A DNA stretch of 30,563 nucleotides from DASPXK01 sp035637315 (GTDB lineage Bacteria > Chloroflexota > UBA6077 > JACCZL01): positions 1 to 30,563 of the forward strand of contig DASPXK010000299.1 in assembly GCA_035637315.1 (NCBI GenBank). The letters run 5' to 3'. The position numbers were made by a program, and so were the translations under genes. This document shows, piece by piece, positions 21,988 to 29,482 of this stretch (positions are counted from its first letter, which is position 1; every line of letters begins with the position of its first letter). The notes below the pieces were generated by a model. The model made no database searches. It was not told where the DNA came from and was given only the letters and a program-made list of their open reading frames with translations.

Positions 21988-23565
21988 ATGCTCGACCTGC
22001 TACTCAAGGGTGGACTGATCGTCGACGGGACCGGAAATGAGGGCTTTTACGGCGCTGTAGGCGTGCAAGGGGAGACGCTGCGGATCATTCGGGGCGATGT
22101 CTCGTCGATTGAGGCCGCCCGCGTCATCGACGCATCGGGACACGTCGTCACACCCGGCTTTATCGACGTGCACGCCCATTCGGGGCTGGTCATGCTGGCC
22201 GAGCCCCGCCATGAGCCAAAGGTACGCCAGGGCGTGACGACGGAGCTCATTGGCGTCGACGGCAACTCCTATGCCCCATTCAAGTCGCACGACGACTTCC
22301 TGCGGTTCGTCGAGCTCAACTCGGGCCTGGACGGCAATCCACCCCTGCCGGGCCGATGGTCCAGTGTCGCGGAGTACCTGTCGATGTTCGACCGTCGCGT
22401 CGCCGTCAACGTGGCGTACATCATCGGCAACTCGCCGCTTCGAATCGCTACGGTTGGCTGGAACAACCGGCCGCCCACCGTCCGCGAGCTGGCCGATATG
22501 AAGGCGCTCCTACGCGAAGGAATGGAGGAGGGGGCCTTCGGCATCTCGACGGGGTTGGACTACCCACCTGGCGATTACGCCGACACGGCCGAGCTCGTCG
22601 AGCTGTCTCGCGAGGCGGCCCGACTCGGCGGCATCTATCACACTCACGTCCGCTATCGCCTCGGCGACCAGTTCCTCGACCCTTTCCGAGAGGCCATCGA
22701 GATCGGCCGCCAGAGCGAGATCGCGGCCCACATCACGCACCTGTACCAGCGAGTCCCGAGCAAAGGCGGCGCGAATCGGCTACTCGGCCTGGTTGAAGAT
22801 GCTCGCGACGAGGGGCTGGACGTGACGTTCGACAGCTACCCCTACATCTACAGCAGCACTCGGCTGCTGATCATCTTCCCGGACTGGGCGCACGATGGCG
22901 GCCCCGAGAAGCTCAAGCAGGTCTTGCGTTCTCCCGAGGGCCGTGAGCGCCTGCGCAAAGAGGTCACACCGCGCGCCCTTTCCTGGCAGGACATGTGGCT
23001 TACGTACTTCAAGCGGCCACACAATCAGCAGTACGAGGGGCGGTCGATTGCCGAGGTGGCGGAGATGGCTGGCAAGCACGTCGTGGATGCGCTCTGCGAC
23101 CTGCTGCTCGACGAGGATCTCCAGGTCTCCTACGTGTCGGCGGGCGGCAATGGCAATACGCTGCCAAAGTTCGTCGCCCATCCGCTTTCCATGGTCGGCA
23201 GCGACGCCGTGCTGATCGGCGACTTTCCTAGCCCGCGGACCTACGGCTGCTTTCCGGTCATCCTGTCCGAGTTCGTTCGCGAGGAGCGGTACCTCTCGCT
23301 GGCCCAGGCGATCCGCAAGATGACGTCCTTTCCGGCCCAGCGCCTGGGGATCCCGGACCGTGGCCTGCTTCGGGATGGGATGAAGGCCGACATCGTGGTC
23401 CTTGATCCCGGCAAGGTGAAGGCGCCCGCCACCCGCAAGGACCCCAAGCAGTTCCCCATCGGCATCGAGTATGTCCTGGTCAACGGGCAGGTTGTGATCG
23501 ACCGAGCCCAGCACACTGGCGTGCTGGCCGGGCGGGCCTTGAGACGCGGCCACGGGGCCACGTGA
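21988..23565 (+). CDS. N-acyl-D-amino-acid deacylase-like amidohydrolase, Asp for Cys metal ligand
   Basis: A 525-residue member of the amidohydrolase superfamily nearest to D-aminoacylases, which release D-amino acids from N-acyl forms. Seen: the N-terminal beta-sandwich start LDLLLKGGLIVDGTG, the metal motif GFIDVHAH (H62, H64), THVR (H220), ITHL (H251), and MVGSD (D406) followed by PRTYGCFPVILSEFVRE, with the family C-terminus QRLGIPDRGLLRDGMKADIV. D-aminoacylases have a metal-bridging Cys in a GNCG motif; here the same place reads GVDG (D91). HAHD is HAHS. The substrate may therefore differ. The ATG at 21988 has an excellent GGAGGGAGG upstream. The length is usual. Confidence 0.85.
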   Translation: MLDLLLKGGLIVDGTGNEGFYGAVGVQGETLRIIRGDVSSIEAARVIDASGHVVTPGFIDVHAHSGLVMLAEPRHEPKVRQGVTTELIGVDGNSYAPFKSHDDFLRFVELNSGLDGNPPLPGRWSSVAEYLSMFDRRVAVNVAYIIGNSPLRIATVGWNNRPPTVRELADMKALLREGMEEGAFGISTGLDYPPGDYADTAELVELSREAARLGGIYHTHVRYRLGDQFLDPFREAIEIGRQSEIAAHITHLYQRVPSKGGANRLLGLVEDARDEGLDVTFDSYPYIYSSTRLLIIFPDWAHDGGPEKLKQVLRSPEGRERLRKEVTPRALSWQDMWLTYFKRPHNQQYEGRSIAEVAEMAGKHVVDALCDLLLDEDLQVSYVSAGGNGNTLPKFVAHPLSMVGSDAVLIGDFPSPRTYGCFPVILSEFVREERYLSLAQAIRKMTSFPAQRLGIPDRGLLRDGMKADIVVLDPGKVKAPATRKDPKQFPIGIEYVLVNGQVVIDRAQHTGVLAGRALRRGHGAT

Positions 23566-23865
23566 CCCGCCGCCCGAAGCTTTCCCTGGCACGGTCCGCC
23601 GGCCTGGTACGAGCGCATCCGGCAGGCGGTCCGACCAGACGGCAGCGTGGGCGAGGCGCTCGCCCGAGCGAGTGGCGAGGGCGAGGTCGACCTGCGGCTC
23701 TATCTCAGCGCGGGCTCGGCGCCCTTCGTCGCGCTGGACGAAGAAGAATTGATCGAGCCGAGCACGATCGTCGCGCTGCTGGCCCTCCAGCGTGGCGACG
23801 ATGCCGACACGCTCGCGGGCGATACCTTCGCGGTCCGCGCCGGCGCACTGCAGCCGCTCACGTGA
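23562..23865 (+). pseudogene. Small frameshifted ORF after the deacylase
   Basis: A GTG at 23562 overlaps the deacylase stop (GTGA) and opens VTRRP. Its frame soon loses coding character, whereas the frame of 23578-23865 has strong coding character (third positions mostly G or C) and reads SFPWHGPPAWYERIRQAVRP, then GSVGEALARASGEGEVDLRL and so on to GALQPLT, with no canonical start before GTG 23647. Removing one A at 23577-23578 joins the two into an uninterrupted frame of about 100 codons. It may be a real frameshift or an assembly error. I do not recognise the family; it is acidic and soluble. A 72-residue protein from GTG 23647 is the alternative. Confidence 0.5.
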
Positions 23866-23955
23866 GCGGAGGACAACCAGGGGTGAATCTGATGGGGAGA
23901 TCCGCCTGGCAGCGTCCAGCGTAGTAATCAGGGCGTGTCCGTTCCGCCAGGCTGC

Positions 23956-23961
23956 TATAGT
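23956..23961 (+). promoter_or_regulatory. Candidate -10 box before the MmgE/PrpD gene
   Basis: TATAGT at 23956-23961 (five of six matches) lies 21 bases before the ATG at 23983. A GGAGG ribosome-binding site at about 23971 fits in the short leader. No convincing -35 is seen. It suggests this gene can be transcribed apart from the deacylase. Confidence 0.35.
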
Positions 23962-23982
23962 CTCGCGGCTGGAGGTGCGACC

Positions 23983-25386
23983 ATGAGCGTACAGGCCCAG
24001 GCGCCGGGAGCAACCGAGCCATCCTCGGCACCCAAGAGCCTGGCGGATCAGCTTGCTCAGTTCACCGCCAGCGTCCGCGTCGAGGACGTGCCGCCCGAGA
24101 TTCGGCGGCAGGCCGCCTGGCTGGTGCTGGACTGGCTTGGGTGCGCCGTCGCCGGGCTGGCTACGCCGCCGGGGCAGATGTTCGTCCAGCACACCCGCGA
24201 CCAGCCGCGCGGCATCGCCTCCTGCGTTGGCCTGGCAGATGGACGGGGTCCGCAAGTGGCGGCGCTTCACAACGGCGGGCTGTCGCATATCGTCGAGATG
24301 GACGACGTCGATCGGGCCTCGGTTATGCATCCGGGCGCTGTCGTGGTGCCCGCGGCGTTCGCGGTGGCCGAGCGCGTCGGGGCGCCCGGCCGAGATTTCC
24401 TGACGGCTGTGGTGCTCGGGTATGAGGTGGCGATCCGAATCGGTGAGTCAGTTGGTAGGACGCACTACTTCCACTGGCACAACACGTCTACGTGCGGCGT
24501 ATTCGGCGCGGCCACGGCGTCCGGCTGGCTGCTTGGGCTGGACGCCGAGCGGATGGCCTGGGCGCTCGGGAACGCCGGGACCCAGGCCGGAGGGCTGTGG
24601 GAGTTCATCGCCGAGGGGGCGATGTCCAAGCACCTGCACGCTGGGCGCGCAGCCGCCAACGGCGTCCTGGCTGCGGAGCTGGCAGCGCTGGGCTTTACGG
24701 GCGCCCGCCGAATCCTGGAGGGTCGGCAGGGTTTCTTCGCCGCCACGGCGCAGGATGGGAATCCTAGCGCCGTCGTGGCTCGCTTGGGGTCTGGGTGGAA
24801 GCTGCCCGGCGTCTCCATCAAGCCCTATCCGTCCTGTCGCCATACCCACTCCTCGATCGATGCCGTGCTCGAGCTGCGAACCGAGCACGCTCTGGCCGCC
24901 GACGAGATCGAGTGGGTCGAGATCGCTACCTACCACTCCGTGCTCGACCTGACCGACAATCCGCGTCCAGCCCACACGTATGCGGCCAAGTTCAGTGTCC
25001 AGTATTGCGTCGCCCGCGCCCTGCTCGCCGGCGCTGTCCAGTTGGCCGACTTCAGCGACGCGCGAATCGCCGAGTCGGCCGCGCGCGAATTGATGGGGCG
25101 GGTTCGGGTCGTGCTGGATCCGACCCTCGATGCCCGCTACCCTCGGGAATTTCCCGCTCGGGTGTCCGTGGGCCTGCGGGACGGCCGGACGCTGAGCCTG
25201 CTCGTAGCAAGCCCGAAGGGCGACCCCGAGACGCCACTGTCGGAAGATGAGCTGGCGGCGAAGTTCAGTGCGCTGGTGGCCTTCAGCCCGTATGCCAATC
25301 GAACCCGCGTCCTTCTCGAGACTATCGTGGACCTCGACAGCCACTCGAACCTGCGTGGGCTTCTGGCCCTGGAGGAGATTCGATGA
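23983..25386 (+). CDS. MmgE/PrpD family protein
   Basis: This family includes 2-methylcitrate dehydratase (PrpD), cis-aconitate decarboxylase and iminodisuccinate epimerase. The 467-residue protein begins with a Pro/Ser-rich leader of about 20 residues, then the family helices (QLAQFTASVRVEDVPPEIRR; LVLDWLGCAVAGL). The active-site regions are GGLSHIVEMDDVDRASVMHP with GAVVVPAAFA, and SKHLHAGRAAANGV, and IKPYPSCRHTHSSIDA. The C-terminal domain (AHTYAAKFSVQYCVARALL) follows. The exact reaction cannot be read from sequence. GGAGG precedes the ATG at 23983. The stop overlaps the lipoprotein ATG (ATGA). Its deacylase neighbour hints at catabolism of amino-acid derivatives. Confidence 0.9.
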   Translation: MSVQAQAPGATEPSSAPKSLADQLAQFTASVRVEDVPPEIRRQAAWLVLDWLGCAVAGLATPPGQMFVQHTRDQPRGIASCVGLADGRGPQVAALHNGGLSHIVEMDDVDRASVMHPGAVVVPAAFAVAERVGAPGRDFLTAVVLGYEVAIRIGESVGRTHYFHWHNTSTCGVFGAATASGWLLGLDAERMAWALGNAGTQAGGLWEFIAEGAMSKHLHAGRAAANGVLAAELAALGFTGARRILEGRQGFFAATAQDGNPSAVVARLGSGWKLPGVSIKPYPSCRHTHSSIDAVLELRTEHALAADEIEWVEIATYHSVLDLTDNPRPAHTYAAKFSVQYCVARALLAGAVQLADFSDARIAESAARELMGRVRVVLDPTLDARYPREFPARVSVGLRDGRTLSLLVASPKGDPETPLSEDELAAKFSALVAFSPYANRTRVLLETIVDLDSHSNLRGLLALEEIR

Positions 25387-26069
25387 TCGTTCGCCTAGTC
25401 GCCCTGGTCGCTGTCCTCGTGCTGGCCGGGTGCGCCGCACCCGCGGCCAGTCCGACCGCGGCCCCGGCCAAGCCAACCGAGGCGCCGAAGCCGGCTGCCC
25501 CGGCCGCCAGCCCCTCCCCCGCCGCTAGCCCGGCCGCGAGCCCCTCGCCGAGCCCGGCCGCCGCCGCGCCGACCGTCAACGGCGAGGTGGCCAGCGTCGA
25601 CGGTCGCGTGCTCACCGTCTCGACCAACACCGGCGTGCGCAGCGTGCAGGTCCCCGAGAGCGCCAAGGTCCAAATAGAAGCAAAAGGGGCCCCGTCGGAC
25701 CTGAAGCCCGGTCTGCTCGTGGCGGTGACCGGCAAGCCCGACGGCACGGCCGTCGTGGTCCGCATCTTCCCAGACGGCATTCCGCTCGCGCCGAGCCAGT
25801 TCCCGATGGGCGGGCCGCAGGCGGGCAACATCATGACCAACGCCAAGATCGAGTCGTTCGACGGCCGGGTCCTGACGTTGGACATGGGAGGCCAGAAGGT
25901 CCCGATAACCTTCGCGGCCGAGTCTGAGGTCGTCCAGCCGATGCCGTCTACCTTCACCGAGATTCAGCCAGGCAAGCGAGTCCTGGCGTTCGGAAGCCCG
26001 GGCGCCGACACCCTGGTTGCCAACACCGTCACGATCCTGACGACGCCGCCTGTTATTCGCGCTCAATAG
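25383..26069 (+). CDS. Lipoprotein with duplicated beta domain (DUF5666-like)
   Basis: A 228-residue predicted lipoprotein: hydrophobic signal, lipobox LAGC with the acylated cysteine at residue 17, then about 45 residues of Ala/Pro/Ser/Lys linker. The rest holds two similar units, VNGEVASVDGRVLTVSTNTG and, after a Met/Pro-rich insert, NAKIESFDGRVLTLDMGGQK, each followed by a strand and a GKPDG or GSPGA turn. This is the DUF5666 type of beta-barrel repeat, of unknown function. It is anchored outside the cell membrane. The ATG overlaps the MmgE/PrpD stop, implying coupling, though the biochemical link is unclear. Confidence 0.85.
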   Translation: MIVRLVALVAVLVLAGCAAPAASPTAAPAKPTEAPKPAAPAASPSPAASPAASPSPSPAAAAPTVNGEVASVDGRVLTVSTNTGVRSVQVPESAKVQIEAKGAPSDLKPGLLVAVTGKPDGTAVVVRIFPDGIPLAPSQFPMGGPQAGNIMTNAKIESFDGRVLTLDMGGQKVPITFAAESEVVQPMPSTFTEIQPGKRVLAFGSPGADTLVANTVTILTTPPVIRAQ

Positions 26070-26097
26070 CCGACCGCGGGGCCCAGCGGAGCCGCTA

Positions 26098-28074
26098 GTG
26101 TCAGCCCACCGCTGGGCCCCCTGGGCGGCCGCGGCTCTGATCTCTCTACTGGCCCTGCCACCCCGCCTGGCTGGCACGGACCGCTTCGTCACCACCGACG
26201 AGCTGTTCTGGATCGGGCGCAGCGCGAATTTCGCGCGCGCGCTGGGCAACGGCCAGTTCGGCCAGACCTTCCAGACGGGCCACCCGGGTGTCGCCACGAT
26301 GTGGACCGCGCTGCTGGGGATCGGACCCGGGCGCGCCGGTGAGCTGGCGGGTGGCCGTCGCGAGGTGTCGCGCCGGGAGGTCAGCCAGAGCGGTGCCTTC
26401 TTGCCGAGCCTGGCCGCTGCCCGCAAGGCTCTTGGCATCGCCACGGCGCTCGGCATTGGCGTGAGCGCCCTGCTGGCCTGGCGCCTCTTCGGCCCCGCAG
26501 CTGCGATCCTGGGCGGCTGCCTGCTGGCGCTTGATCCATTCCTCCTGGCCCACTCGCGGCTTGTCCACATCGACGCCTCGCTGTCGATCTGGATGATCGT
26601 GGCCGCCCTGGCGGCTATCTCGCACTGGTCGGTTGGCGGGCGGGGCACGCTTGCGCTGGGCTCGGTAAGCACAGCGTTGGCGCTGCTCTGCAAGGCCCCG
26701 GCGGCCCTCTTAGGCGGCTTCGTCCCCTTGGCAGCCGTGGGGCTGGGTGGTCTGGGGGCTTGGCGTGGCGGGCGAGCCTGGCGGGACCTCCTCCTGTGGG
26801 CTACCGTCGTGATGGCGACGTACGTGGCGCTGTGGCCGGCGATGTGGGTCGCGCCGGCCGAGACGCTTGGCCAGGTCGTCGGGTTCGCTCGGGAGAACGC
26901 CAATCCGGCCCACGCCGCCGGAGCGGCGGAGGGCGGGCCAGGCTTGCTCTTCTATCCGCTCGTTTTCGTGCTGCGCTCGACGCCCCTCAGCCTGCTCGGC
27001 CTCGTTCTGCTCGTGCTCCTGCGCCCGAGCGGCCAACCTGCGCGAGGGGTGGCGCTCCTGGCGTCGTACGGCATCGGCTTTGGACTGATCATTACGTTCG
27101 CGGCGAAAAACTTCGATCGCTACCTGTTGCCCGTGTTCCCGGCAGTCGACCTGCTGGCCGGGCTCGGCTACTGGCGTCTTGTCGAGCGCATCGCGCCGCC
27201 CGCCCGACGCGCTTCGCTCTTGCTGGCACTGCTAACCGCGGTGATCGGCCTGTCTGGCTGGTGGATCCTGGCCAGCTGGCCGTACGAATTGACCTACGCG
27301 AATCCGATGGCGGGCGGGCCGACCGCGGCCAACGCTCGAATCGCCAGCGGTTGGGGTGAGGGACTCGATCAGGTGGCGGCCTATCTGAATCGCCAACCCA
27401 ACGCGGGGCGCCTGAAGGTGGGCATGCCGGGCGAGATCTACACCACGGTCTTGGGGGCCCAGTTTCGCGGACAGGTCGGGCCGGCTGAGGGAGCTGACGC
27501 GGCTGCCTACGACTACCTGGTTGTCTACCTGAGGAACGCCCAGCTTGCCGAGCGGCCGCCGTTCTTCGACGACCGATACCTGGCCTGGCCGCCCGAGGCG
27601 ACGGTGCTGCTGGGCGGAGTCGACTACGCCTGGATCTACAACACGGCTCTAGGCGCGCCGGTTGGCGCGCAGTTCGGCGACCTCCTCACCCTGGAAGGTT
27701 ACGGCCTGGACGGGGCGACGGTCCGGCCGGGCCGCCGTCTGGAGCTGAGGCTGCGTTGGCGCGCCCTGCGGGACGTGCCGCCCGGCCTCCGATTGGCCGT
27801 CGAGCTTCGCCCAGCCCAGACGGGTCGGGGTCCGGTTGCCGGCATATTCGCACTCCAGACGGGCGACTCCGCGGGCTGGCGGCCGGGAGCCATCGCCGGC
27901 GAGAGCTACTCGTTGGTGGTGGACGCCAGTGCGGAACCGGGCCCTTACGTGGTGGTCGCTCGCGTGCTGGACGCCGCGGGTCGCCCGCTGCAACTCACTC
28001 GTCTGCTAGCGCCAGGCCCGGAGGCGCTCGCCGAGCCGGACGCCGTCGCCCTGCGCGGCCTCCAGCTCCGCTGA
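26098..28074 (+). CDS. GT-C type membrane glycosyltransferase (PMT/ArnT-like)
   Basis: A 658-residue polytopic protein of the dolichyl-phosphate-mannose / ArnT-like family, which transfers sugars from a polyprenyl-phosphate carrier on the outer face of the membrane. The first outer loop has the catalytic Asp-Glu pair D34-E35 (FVTTDELFW), and FQTGHPGVATMW and AHSRLVHIDASLSIW follow. About eleven hydrophobic segments end near residue 410. A C-terminal region (about 420-658) is soluble, with ANARIASGWGEGLDQVAAYL and a beta-sandwich-like end (LEGYGLDGATVRPGRRLELR). The start GTG 26098 has GGAG seven bases upstream. The acceptor is unknown. Confidence 0.88.
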   Translation: MSAHRWAPWAAAALISLLALPPRLAGTDRFVTTDELFWIGRSANFARALGNGQFGQTFQTGHPGVATMWTALLGIGPGRAGELAGGRREVSRREVSQSGAFLPSLAAARKALGIATALGIGVSALLAWRLFGPAAAILGGCLLALDPFLLAHSRLVHIDASLSIWMIVAALAAISHWSVGGRGTLALGSVSTALALLCKAPAALLGGFVPLAAVGLGGLGAWRGGRAWRDLLLWATVVMATYVALWPAMWVAPAETLGQVVGFARENANPAHAAGAAEGGPGLLFYPLVFVLRSTPLSLLGLVLLVLLRPSGQPARGVALLASYGIGFGLIITFAAKNFDRYLLPVFPAVDLLAGLGYWRLVERIAPPARRASLLLALLTAVIGLSGWWILASWPYELTYANPMAGGPTAANARIASGWGEGLDQVAAYLNRQPNAGRLKVGMPGEIYTTVLGAQFRGQVGPAEGADAAAYDYLVVYLRNAQLAERPPFFDDRYLAWPPEATVLLGGVDYAWIYNTALGAPVGAQFGDLLTLEGYGLDGATVRPGRRLELRLRWRALRDVPPGLRLAVELRPAQTGRGPVAGIFALQTGDSAGWRPGAIAGESYSLVVDASAEPGPYVVVARVLDAAGRPLQLTRLLAPGPEALAEPDAVALRGLQLR

Positions 28075-28091
28075 CGGCGGGCTGCCTGCCT

Positions 28092-29282
28092 TTAGCGGCG
28101 CCCGTGGCCGTTCGGCGGCGACGCGGGAGCCGAAGGCTTGGGCGGCGGCGCCGCAGCGGGGGGAGGTGGACGATGGTCGTCCTTCTTCGGCTCTGGAGGT
28201 GTCTGAGTTGGCCGTTCCTCTTTGCGAGCCTCGGCCGCGCGGCTCACAGCCGCCTGCGCCGGTGCGGGGCGCTCGTCTTTTCGGGCCTCGGCCTTGTGGG
28301 AGGCCGCAGACCGCTCGTCCTGCTTCGCCTCGGACGGTCTTGTTGCCTGCGGTTCGTCCTTTTTGGTCTCGGTCGAATGGGCGACCGGCCGCTCCTCGCG
28401 CCGCTCGGGAACATGAGCTGCCGGCGGGGCGCCTTCGTGCACCGACGGCGCCGGTGGATGTGTCTCGTGGATCGGCTGGATCGAGGTCTCGATTGGCGGA
28501 GCGGGATTCGGGCTCGCGGGGATTGGGGCAACCGTTGGCTGGAGCGGCTCGGCTGGGACCGAAGGCGAAGCTGGGATCGCCCCGCCCTCCGGGGCCGGCA
28601 GGGTCGTGGGCGCGACGATCGTGATCGCGGGGGCCGGGGCCGGGGCGGCCACAAAGGCTGGCTCTGCGATGGCCGGCGCTTCGACCGTGGCGGGCTGGGC
28701 GACGGCCGGCGCGGCCGGAATCGCGGACCGCCTGATAGGTACGCTTCGCACGCTGAGGGTCGGGGCGGGGGACTGTTCGAGCTGAACTGAGGGCGGCGGT
28801 GCCTCCAGCGCAGCGGCGGGCGCTGTTTCGCCGCTCGAGTCCGGTGCCGCGGGTGGACGTGCGACCTCGATCTGGTCGACTGCAGCAAGACTCGGGGGAA
28901 TATCTACGTCGGGCGGCAGCGCGGCTGGCCCGAGAGCGACGGGAGCAGGTCCGACGACCTCAACCGGTGACTGCGAGGGCACGACTGGCAGGAGACCGCC
29001 CGACACTGGCGGCGGAGCGCTCTCTTCCGGGCCCGGCGCGGGCAGGTACACGATTCGCTCGACCACTCGCTCGACCGGCCTCTCCACCTCGACAATGACC
29101 GGGATAGTCTGCGGAACGAGGCGAATCTCGGTTCGGGGCGCGCCTTCCCGCGAGAGCAGACTCTGCAGCCCGCCAAACAGAGGTATCAACACCGCCAGGA
29201 GGACAAAGAGACGGAGCCTGGCTGGTAGGTCGGCAGCCAGCGAACTGAATGCGCCTGTGGCTGGTGGATGAAGCAGACTCAT
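28092..29282 (-). CDS. Pro/Ala-rich membrane-anchored protein with charged C-terminal repeats
   Basis: A 396-residue protein with no recognised family. It has a short N-terminal cytoplasmic part, one membrane segment at about 24-45 (LRLFVLLAVLIPLFGGL), a likely strand or coil with VIVEVERPVERVVERIVYLP, and then about 300 residues of Pro/Ala/Val/Glu-rich low-complexity sequence. The last 110 residues are highly charged with an imperfect repeat around EARKDERPA (for example TETKKDEPQA, EAKQDERSAA, EARKDERPAP, EARKEERPTQ). This could span the cell envelope. The reading is supported by composition and normal coding bias, though Pro-rich frames in GC-rich DNA need care. It converges on the glycosyltransferase gene with 17 bases between. 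Confidence 0.65.
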   Translation of the reverse strand: MSLLHPPATGAFSSLAADLPARLRLFVLLAVLIPLFGGLQSLLSREGAPRTEIRLVPQTIPVIVEVERPVERVVERIVYLPAPGPEESAPPPVSGGLLPVVPSQSPVEVVGPAPVALGPAALPPDVDIPPSLAAVDQIEVARPPAAPDSSGETAPAAALEAPPPSVQLEQSPAPTLSVRSVPIRRSAIPAAPAVAQPATVEAPAIAEPAFVAAPAPAPAITIVAPTTLPAPEGGAIPASPSVPAEPLQPTVAPIPASPNPAPPIETSIQPIHETHPPAPSVHEGAPPAAHVPERREERPVAHSTETKKDEPQATRPSEAKQDERSAASHKAEARKDERPAPAQAAVSRAAEARKEERPTQTPPEPKKDDHRPPPPAAAPPPKPSAPASPPNGHGRR

Positions 29283-29438
29283 TGGCTCGCCCAGGATCGG
29301 AGCGTTGCGCCTCTTAGAACAACGTCACTGGCCTTCACAGAGGGACGGGCGGCGTCCCATTCGGCGTTCGAGCGCGCACGCACGAACGCGGTGGGAAGAC
29401 TTATCTTGTCGCGCTTGGGCGCGGGTAGGGCCTGGGGA

Positions 29439-29447
29439 TGCTAACAT
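29439..29447 (+). promoter_or_regulatory. Candidate extended -10 promoter of the PAS sensor gene
   Basis: TGCTAACAT at 29439-29447 resembles an extended -10 (TGnTAnnnT type). It lies 35 bases before the ATG at 29483 in the 200-base spacer between divergent genes. No -35 or clear Shine-Dalgarno sequence is seen. Confidence 0.3.
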
Positions 29448-29482
29448 AAGGGCCGCTCGCCGAGCACGGCGCGCCAACCGCC

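Noticed and set aside
23563..23565. TGA as a selenocysteine codon or readthrough site in the deacylase
   Set aside because: The deacylase ends at a normal family C-terminus before the TGA, no downstream Sec hairpin is apparent, and a GTGA-coupled frameshifted ORF explains the in-phase sequence better.
22780..24330. A 516-codon open frame on the minus strand
   Set aside because: It is antisense to the deacylase and the MmgE/PrpD gene; the translation is rich in Arg, His and Gly, without domains.
25395..26903. A 502-codon open frame on the minus strand
   Set aside because: It is antisense to the lipoprotein and glycosyltransferase genes, which have signal, lipobox and catalytic motifs; a GC-driven shadow.
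27756..28790. A 344-codon open frame on the plus strand
   Set aside because: It overlaps the glycosyltransferase in another frame and is antisense to the Pro/Ala-rich gene. The Arg/Gly/Trp-rich translation is typical of a shadow frame. If the minus-strand gene were wrong this would be the alternative, but it looks less protein-like.
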